The position numbers and the translations under genes are program-made. Source: Conidiobolus incongruus B7586 (lineage: Eukaryota > Entomophthoromycota > Entomophthoromycetes > Entomophthorales > Conidiobolaceae). Taken from it: a stretch of 20,522 bases of DNA. The notes beneath the pieces were generated by a model that ran no database searches, was not told the DNA's origin, and was given only the letters and a program-made list of their open reading frames with translations. The DNA lies in assembly GCA_000697335.1 (NCBI GenBank), contig JNEM01008509.1:1-20522 (forward strand). Reading direction: 5' to 3'. Of the stretch, positions 10,302 to 20,522 are shown in pieces. Numbering within the stretch: the first letter of the stretch is position 1; each line of letters begins with the position of its first letter.

Positions 10302-12325
10302 TTAATCTTGCCGGGTGTGTGGTAAGACTCCAAGGTGAGCTGGCATGGATTGGGGCGGATTGTATTGGGTAAATGTACTAGATGAAGTATTGTCGTGATA
10401 GGTGTATTCGACAGGCTGGGGAGGTAATTTGTAGGTAATATCCAACTCGTGGAAAAATCTTCGGAGTGCTAGAGTGAAACGAGTGGTTGGATCCATCTCT
10501 TACCACCCTCTTGCCAGTTGGACTTGTGTTCCAGCCACACGAACCACTTCATAACGTTGGCATTCGAGATACCTGCAAGAGCAATAGTAGGCTCTGGGAA
10601 GAAATCGCGAGATTCTTCATGCTTGAGATAGTGATTGATCTTCTCTCTGAGAGCATCAATCTTTTCAATGGGAGTATCGAAGGACATCTCAAAGTCAATT
10701 TGTTCGGCCTGGTTCAACGATCTTCTCATATTGTAGATGTATTTGGTTCTCAAAGTGGCATGAGGAATGTAGATGATCTGTCCGTTGGAGTGGGTGAATT
10801 CTGTTCCAAGAAGGCCAATCCTGTTGACATTCATTATTTCTTTATCAACAACAACACGATCTCCGGCGTCGTAGGGATGCATGGCAAATAAGAAAATGAC
10901 AGATTGGAAGAGTTCAGCAGCGGACGAGCTGAAAACGAAGCTGAGACCCAAAATCAAAGTTCCGAAGGGTACCAAAAGATTCCAAAGGTTGACACCGAAG
11001 AAGAGTAGACAGATCCAGATACCAATGAAGCCAACAAAGGTGATGAAGATCTTGTCTAATTGACCGACAGCTTGTGTTGAATCTCTAAGTGCTAAAGCAA
11101 GGTCCTTTCTTTCCTTGTAGATAGCGGAGATCTTTTCGACCATTTCAGCCTTGGTTAAATCACCATTTCCATCCTTGTCCAAATAGTTGAATGCCTTTTC
11201 AGCATCTTCTTTCTTGGAGAAATAGGGGTAAAAGTCTTCAACGATAAGGAAATATCTACCACCTCTCAATGCACTGAATAACTTGCGAGCAACTCGCTTA
11301 GCTTCAAATTGAGAATGGAGATCGACTGATTCGCTGGTTGTTGCTTCGTATTGAGAAGATTGCTGATTCTTTGACTTAGGTTCAGGAAAGTAAGCGCTAT
11401 TGTCATATTTGGAGTCCTGGGGCGTACCAGGGCGAGGTGTGCCAATAACTGAAAATTTACCGGATCCGTCGATGCGTCCATCAGACTTGTGGTACTTGGC
11501 CTTGCTTAAGCGATCCAAAATATAAGATGCATACTTGGATTCCTTGATTCTATCCTTGTAGGCGGTCTGGTGGAATCTGACAGCGATGACTTGAACAAGT
11601 AGCTTTTCGATGGAGATGAGAAGAGCCCAAGTAAGAATACATAATAGAACTCTAAAAACAATCAATTCCCAACTAGGATATTGGTTATCTTCAGGAAGCT
11701 CAGGGGCATAAGGGAAAATCAACACCCAAAGACCGACGCCCCAGGCGGCGGCAAAGGAGACTTTCAACATAGGGGCAGCAGCAACGTAGTACTCCAATCT
11801 TCTCTTAACTTTTTCTGAAGCGGTGCGCTTGAACAACTTGATGACTCGAATAATAATTTGAGGAATTGCAGAGAGCCAAAAGCTAGTATTGACCCAGATA
11901 AACACAGTGAGACATGCCCACATAAAGAATTTGATGGAGGTATCAGCATTATATTTAACATAATCATAATTGAGTGCTTCAAGTCGCTTGTTTCTATTAT
12001 CATAACGATACTTCCATACATCATTTAATTTAAATCCGTATACTAAGACCAATACCAGGATAGGGGTTATCAAGATTGCTTCCGCTATCAAAAGACCAAT
12101 TAAGTGAACTTTTATGGGTGTAACTCTGCGAGAAACAACAGCTTGTTGATAGAATTCGTCATCATCATCATTAAAATCTTCTAATTCGATAACAGTTTGA
12201 TTAGCTGATTCATTATTGTAAATCTTATTTTTATCCTTGTCATTGTGCTCCTCTGGCGGGAAGACAGACTTTGGATTTAGAGGTTCTGTAGGTAAATCCT
12301 GAATCACAGGACGAAATTCACTCAT
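10302..12325 (-). CDS. MscS-type mechanosensitive ion channel with EF-hand (Msy1/Msy2-like)
   Basis: The main frame runs from the ATG at 12325 with a TAA nine nt upstream. It has an acidic cytosolic N-terminus (1-70) and hydrophobic segments at about 72-98, 132-164, 186-205 and 219-249. A cytosolic linker follows with a canonical EF-hand loop, DKDGNGDLTKAE (383-394), then the MscS core: segments at about 424-450 and 452-483, ending in AMHPYDAGDRVVV and the beta domain. Fission yeast Msy1 and Msy2 are ER channels that limit calcium rise on hypo-osmotic shock; a similar role is inferred. The frame stops at 10469 after NWQEGGKRWIQPLVSL. The expected family ending continues in the -1 frame as DPTTRFTLALRRFFHELDI and on to a stop at 10302-10304. 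Reading TGG (10495-10493) followed by GAT (10493-10491) restores the family alignment and gives about 674 residues. I read this as a one-base loss, in the genome or the assembly. A 35-nt intron is the alternative. Confidence 0.88.
10469..10503 (-). other. Possible 35-nt intron, or site of a one-base frame break, in the channel gene
   Basis: The sequence starts GTAAGA after G10504 and ends CTCTAG before C10468. Removing it joins G|CA (Ala) in frame with the downstream ending and gives 662 residues. Against a real intron: 35 nt is shorter than the 47-60 nt of the other introns here, no good branch site is visible, and the removed bases encode residues (GKRW, then TTRFTL in the shifted frame) that match the family. 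No slippery heptamer is present, so programmed frameshifting is not supported. Confidence 0.3.
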
Positions 12326-12401
12326 ATTCGGTTAAAATGAAAGATGATATCTTACAAAAATGATCTTTCACCTTTAATTTCAGATGCCCAGCCATCCAAC
12401 C

Positions 12402-12409
12402 TATTTATA
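12402..12409 (-). promoter_or_regulatory. TATA box of the channel gene
   Basis: On the minus strand this reads TATAAATA within GTATAAATAG, in a locally GC-richer stretch, 77-84 nt before the ATG at 12325. A start site about 30 nt further on would leave a leader of roughly 45 nt. MET3 in this window has a similar element at a similar distance, which supports the call. Confidence 0.45.
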
Positions 12410-12410
12410 C

Positions 12411-12440
12411 CCATCCATCACCATCATCATCATCATCATC
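12411..12440. repeat. ATC/GAT trinucleotide microsatellite
   Basis: A run of CAT units, pure at 12422-12440 and with two imperfect units before it, lies just upstream of the TATA box of the channel gene. A plus-strand frame across it would encode a histidine run, but that frame is not a convincing gene. Length variation here could alter promoter spacing. Confidence 0.8.
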
Positions 12441-12544
12441 GTAAAGTTTGTCAAACTAAAAATATCCATATGCAGCAAGAATATTACAATAATATTTGGT
12501 GTAACTCAATGGATCTAAAAAACCCTTATTGCACCCAACATTAA

Positions 12545-15500
12545 TTTTCAATTAATTTTGATTGATCAAAACTTGATGATTTATTAATAAAATTCCCTTA
12601 AATTTATATTAATAGCCTATAACAATACGATTTCATCCAATAATCCAAATTGCATTAAATGATAAATATCCAAGTAATATTACTTAAATCAACTACCCAT
12701 CTATTTATTTTAATATTAGGGATTTCTCACTTTTAGGGTAATAGGAGACTCGATATTCAAGAAAAACTTAAGAACTACCAACTCTTAAAATTTAGCAGCA
12801 GAATTAAAATGATTTCACTTCATATTATTGACACCACAATTGCTAATATATGCTAAATCAAATAGTGAAGGAGTTTACAACATGTGAAATTAGGAAAATT
12901 TCAAATTATTAAATCATCCAATTTAATATATCTAACTCTCAAAAATCACGCCAATCTCAAATTAAAAAATAACCAAATATTTTATAGAACTTGTTAATTG
13001 GTTAAATAGGTATGAAAATGCTAGTAAAAGTAGTCAATTTTTTTACATACACTAATTTATTATAATTTAACTATTTGTTGTCACGATTAATTAGGCATCT
13101 TAAAGGAATAAATTTATACATGATTAATAATCCTAAAATTATACTAAGTTAATATACTATGTAAATAGTTCCTTTTTCATTTTAGATGCTTTTTAATAAT
13201 TTTTTTTATTATGATTAAATGTTAAAAAAAAGTTTTAATAATTTTTATTATTATTTTCTATTTAAAATCAATTTAATATTAAAATTTCAAATTTTTATAT
13301 TGATTAAAAGTGAGGTTTTAATTAAATACTCAAATTATGTTAAATTTAAAAATTATTAATATTAATTTAAATTAATTATAATTACTTTAAATATCGTTCA
13401 AATTATTCATTTTAACAATATTTGATATTTTCAGTTAAGATATATCCCTATTTGATTCAAATGTTGTGAAATTTGAAGTGGAATTCAAATTTGAAGATAT
13501 TTAAAAAAATTTCTGCATGGATAATGCCACCACTTTTTTATTAAGTTTGAGTCACTATTATGCAGATGAGATTAATCGAGAACTTTGAAATTTTAGTTGG
13601 GGGTATACTTTGATATTTAATTGAAGTTGAAAAGATGTATGTATTACAGAATAATTAATATATCAATTATTTTAAGATAAATAGGATAAATTTACAATTG
13701 TAAAATTAATATGGGGTTTTAACTATGACGTTAAATCGAACCTAATTGACTAATCAATTTAAATATTTGAAAATATTCAAGTTCCAAATTCTTTTTTGTA
13801 ACACAAATATAACTTGATCAAGAAGTTTCTTGAATATTTTGAATTGATAATAAGTAATTGTATATTCTTGGCTACTTATTTGTGTTATTACGAAACTATT
13901 AGAGTACATGTTATATTAAGTGGATTGAGGATATACTCAAAATGATACACTGAAAGTCTAATGAATTTCCGATATATTATATGAGATTTAATTGAATAAT
14001 TATTAAATAATTGACTATATTAGTTACTTTTTAAAATCCAATTGGTATTTATTTTTAGAATTATACATTTCTTGTTTCAACGAAATATGACAATGGATTA
14101 GGAACAATATTTTGTTTTTTTCACATAGAAATTTAATTTCCAACAATAATAGTTACTTATGACTTGCAATCTTAATTAGTCTTATACAAAGTCTGATTGA
14201 ATGAATTTAAAATAAAATTCCTGTAGATTTGTTTCAATAATCTATTAATAACTTATCACCACTCAAAGTTTGAAATACTTTATATATGGGTATTCATATT
14301 TAACGGCTTTTCAACTCAAAGATTAATGCGTAGCAAACATTCATAACATTTCCTTGCAAACTGTTCAAAATTGTTCGACGAATAGATATTATTTAGAAAA
14401 TAATAATTTAATATCAAATGTTGGGATAGACATTTAATGACATATATTGCCTTTTAATAATAAACTATTATATCGATAAAAAACTCTCCACTTGCTATAC
14501 ATATATCAAATAATTCGCTAAATTAATTAAATCAAATATTAAACATTGATTAATAAATTTACAGTACTTGAAGATTTGAAAACAATTAATATTTATTGAT
14601 CAAGATTGAGTTCAAATTAATTATTTTGAATACTTACCCAAACTTTAATACGCATTAGATTTACTGGGTTAGTTAGATTTTCAATATAAAATCAAACTGT
14701 CCTATATTTTAGGGAAATACAGCAATATTTACTGAATATGTTTATATTGGCTTGGGGTGTTTGATCATTTGATTTGGGACATTTGAGGTATTATCTATTC
14801 TAATAGTAATTTACTCTTATTTTAAAAATGTGTATTTTCTTATGAAATAACCCATGTGTTTGATACAAATTTTACTTATAATTTGAATAATTCTCAAAAT
14901 CCATAATTAAAGTATTTAAATATAGAGTAGCTTTTATCTTATATTATCACTTAATATAATGATATATTGAACAAAAAGTATAATAAATGAAATTATGAAC
15001 TATATTGTAAAATAATAGTATTATTTACATTAATATTCAATAATATTAAATTAAAAATTATACATAATTTATTAATAATATCAAGAACATACTTATAAAT
15101 CAGAATGTAAATTTCAAAAATACTAATATAATGATGATAATCACTTGTTTTTCAAATGTTTTCAATTACTTAAATTTTTATCCAATCTTAATCCAAATTA
15201 AAATAAGAAAAAAAATTATTAAAAAATAAAATAACCTACTCTGAAATATTTTTAGATTGGTTAAATTCTATTTTTAAATATATAAGTTAAAATCATTAGT
15301 AATATATAGTCACATTGGCATCTTAATTTTTAGACTTTACCAAATAATATTACTCAAATATTTTATTATGTTAAAATATATATTTTATAAAACTGTGAAT
15401 TATAAAAATAATAGAAATTAAAAAAACTATTAATTTAATTGGATAATATTGATAAACTTTAAATTTTATTAAATAACACTATATTAAATATTTATATTAA

Positions 15501-16094
15501 TTTTTAATAATTTATATATTTTATTATATTATCTTATAATTTTAAATATTTATTCATCAAACTATAATAAAATAAATATAACCAAAATAAAATTGAAAAT
15601 ATTAAAATGATTAATAAGGGACTGTTTAAATTTTTTAAATATATATACCTTGAAAAATATATATTGATTTTTCAAATCCATTAATTATATGATTTATTAG
15701 CAGCTATTAATTTAAGAACATGTTTTCGATGGCGATTATGGTCAGTCTTGTAATATATTTTATAGATTTTAATATAAATTACATGTGATGAGTTCTTGAT
15801 TAAATATTATTTCTTCCAAAGAGCAAGTCATTATTTCAGACCTTAATTGAGCTATATAGTACCTTTTATAATTTTTCGGGTTATAAAAATATTCAATGCT
15901 AATATAATTTTAGATTTTGAATTTGTAATCAAATAATCTTAGAATAAAAAAAGTTAATAGAAAAAAATGAATTCAATTTTTATTAGTTGATTTTGTTATT
16001 AGTAAATAGTTTATATTAAATAAATATTCATTATTATAAATAATATTTCTAAGATCGATAAAAGAAAATATTAAAAAGTTTATATTTCATAGTA
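12545..16094. other. Long AT-rich gene-free stretch
   Basis: About 3.5 kb with no open frame of note, no tRNA other than the one at its right edge, and no transposon signature. Two TTAGGG hexamers stand 17 nt apart (12716-12721 and 12733-12738). An 11-bp inverted pair, TAACACAAATA (13799-13809) and TATTTGTGTTA (13877-13887), is present. I see nothing else that stands out from base composition. Confidence 0.55.
16073..16077 (-). terminator. Pol III terminator of tRNA-Leu
   Basis: A run of five T on the minus strand lies 17 nt after the tRNA 3' end, the usual stop signal for RNA polymerase III. Confidence 0.6.
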
Positions 16095-16177
16095 TGACAA
16101 CGATGAGATTCGAACTCATGCCTCTTACGAGACCGCAACTTGAGTGCGGCGCCTTAGACCAACTCGGCCACATTGCC
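16095..16177 (-). tRNA. tRNA-Leu(CAA)
   Basis: The 83-nt sequence folds as a type II tRNA. The acceptor stem is GGCAATG with CGTTGTC (two G-U pairs) and discriminator A. The D stem is GCC/GGC. The anticodon stem CCGCA/TGCGG encloses the loop CTCAAGT, so the anticodon is CAA and it reads UUG codons. A long variable arm CTC-GTAA-GAG, typical of leucine tRNAs, comes before the T arm ATGAG-TTCGAAT-CTCAT. Internal A box (TGGCCGAGTTGG) and B box (GAGTTCGAATC) are intact. There is no intron and no encoded CCA. Confidence 0.96.
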
Positions 16178-16501
16178 ATATTCACTTTTTTTGAAAATAT
16201 TCATAATTTTTAGGTAATAAAAAATCTAATCAAATTTTTTAATATTAATACTATTTCTTTATTATTAAATGTATTTATATTACTATATATATTATTATTA
16301 TTATACTATTTAAATTTTAATTTCTAATCATTTTTTTAATTAATTTTCCAATAATTATTTACCATTAATCTCATATATAATTATTAATTCTATTTATTAA
16401 AGTTAATAATATATATTTTATTAAGGTTACATAATATATTCTTCATCATGAGCTGGTTCAATTAAAAAAAATTAATGATTAATTATAAATGAATAAATAG
16501 T
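16178..16501. other. AT-rich gap between tRNA-Leu and MET3
   Basis: This 324-nt gap must hold the MET3 3' UTR and the 5' flank of the tRNA, both on the minus strand. It contains a short TTA-rich run near 16280-16300. I see no gene and no clear AATAAA on the minus strand close to the MET3 stop. Confidence 0.5.
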
Positions 16502-20129
<3,628 letters not shown>

Positions 20130-20193
20130 TGAAATATATTTTGCAATATATTTCACTTAGTATTACTTTCCATAAGTGATTAAATTTAATCAC
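20130..20193. repeat. Cluster of three adjacent inverted repeats
   Basis: An 11-bp stem with a TTGC loop (20130-20155) is followed by a short stem with arms CACTTA and TAAGTG (20154-20178) and then by an 18-nt perfect palindrome with GTGATTAAA arms (20176-20193). The three overlap slightly, so not all can form at once. Function is unknown. Confidence 0.55.
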
Positions 20194-20495
20194 CTTCGCC
20201 TAAATTTTATATAAAGTCTAGAAACCCTAAGGGGATAAGCTTTAATACTAATCCTGGAAAACTAACTTGGTTAATTTTTAGATAATAAAGGAAAATATTC
20301 CTATAATATTAATATATTAATTAATATTTAATTATTATTTAAAATATTTAAAAGTTTTTTTAAATTATATAACTTATATAATACTTATCGAAAATAATAA
20401 TTTTGAAGAAAAGTTAATTTTTTATTTTTTTAAGTAAAATTTAAATAATTTTTTGATAAGAATATTTGAATTCCCTATTCTATTCTATAATCCTA
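20194..20495. other. AT-rich right flank, no gene seen
   Basis: A slightly GC-richer patch (20216-20270) contains CCCTAAGGGG and, on the plus strand, a CTAAC (20262-20266) followed by TTTTTAG (20275-20281), which resembles an intron end. No open frame follows. Confidence 0.45.
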
Positions 20496-20521
20496 ATATA
20501 TATATATATATATATATATAT
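20496..20521. repeat. (AT)13 dinucleotide microsatellite
   Basis: An uninterrupted run of AT units reaches to within a base of the end of the window. It may continue past the window, and such runs often break assemblies. Confidence 0.95.
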
Positions 20522-20522
20522 T

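Noticed and set aside
12344-12544. Plus-strand frame of 66 codons with a histidine run
   Set aside because: The histidines come from the ATC microsatellite, the frame lies in the promoter of the opposite-strand channel gene, and the rest shows no protein-like character.
12716-12738. Two TTAGGG hexamers as an interstitial telomere repeat
   Set aside because: Only two units, not in tandem; they might be Tbf1-like sites, but two 6-mers are too little to claim either.
13768-13887. Interleaved inverted repeats suggesting a pseudoknot
   Set aside because: The arms are mostly A/T, one pair is imperfect, and such matches are expected by chance at this base composition.
14630-14640. ATACTTACCCA as a possible U1 snRNA 5' end
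   Set aside because: U1 should read ATACTTACCT and be followed by a conserved stem-loop; the downstream sequence shows neither.
20191-20216. CACCTTCGCCTAAATTTTATATAAAG as a possible U5 snRNA loop
   Set aside because: It recalls the U5 loop region, but the invariant GCCTTTTAC is not present and no Sm site in proper position follows.

Overview
The window looks like nuclear DNA of an AT-rich, early-diverging fungus. The reasons are short spliceosomal introns (47-60 nt, GT...TAG), a fungal ATP sulfurylase that keeps a dead APS-kinase-like C-terminal domain, a fungal EF-hand MscS channel of the Msy1/Msy2 type, and long intergenic stretches that are by eye about four-fifths A+T. I infer a zygomycete-grade fungus, for example an Entomophthorales or Harpellales relative. 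The sequence alone does not fix this.

Layout, left to right. 1-3234 is AT-rich DNA with no gene, ending in a pyrimidine-richer promoter-like stretch. 3235-6956 (+) is a two-exon gene for a 1224-residue Sec7-domain ARF-GEF with a PH-like segment before the Sec7 domain and a second PH-like segment after it. 6957-7475 is a tail-to-tail gap. 7476-8702 (-) is a three-exon CWC25 spliceosome factor gene. 8703-10301 has no gene. 10302-12325 (-) is a mechanosensitive channel gene whose last 63 codons lie in a different frame from the rest. 12326-16094 is mostly gene-free, with a TATA box and an ATC microsatellite next to the channel gene. 16095-16177 (-) is an intronless tRNA-Leu(CAA). 16502-18285 (-) is a two-exon MET3 (ATP sulfurylase). 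18286-20522 is gene-free DNA ending in an (AT)n run.

The genes are unrelated housekeeping functions (Golgi/endosome traffic, splicing, calcium and osmotic response, sulfate assimilation). I see no operon, cluster or mobile element, and no clear new system. Points that deserve a second look are the frame break near the 3' end of the channel gene, which coincides with a 35-nt intron-like sequence; the odd second half of the Sec7 domain; the PH-Sec7-PH order; a GTGAGT donor-like site just after an acceptor in CWC25; and several small promoter or hairpin motifs.
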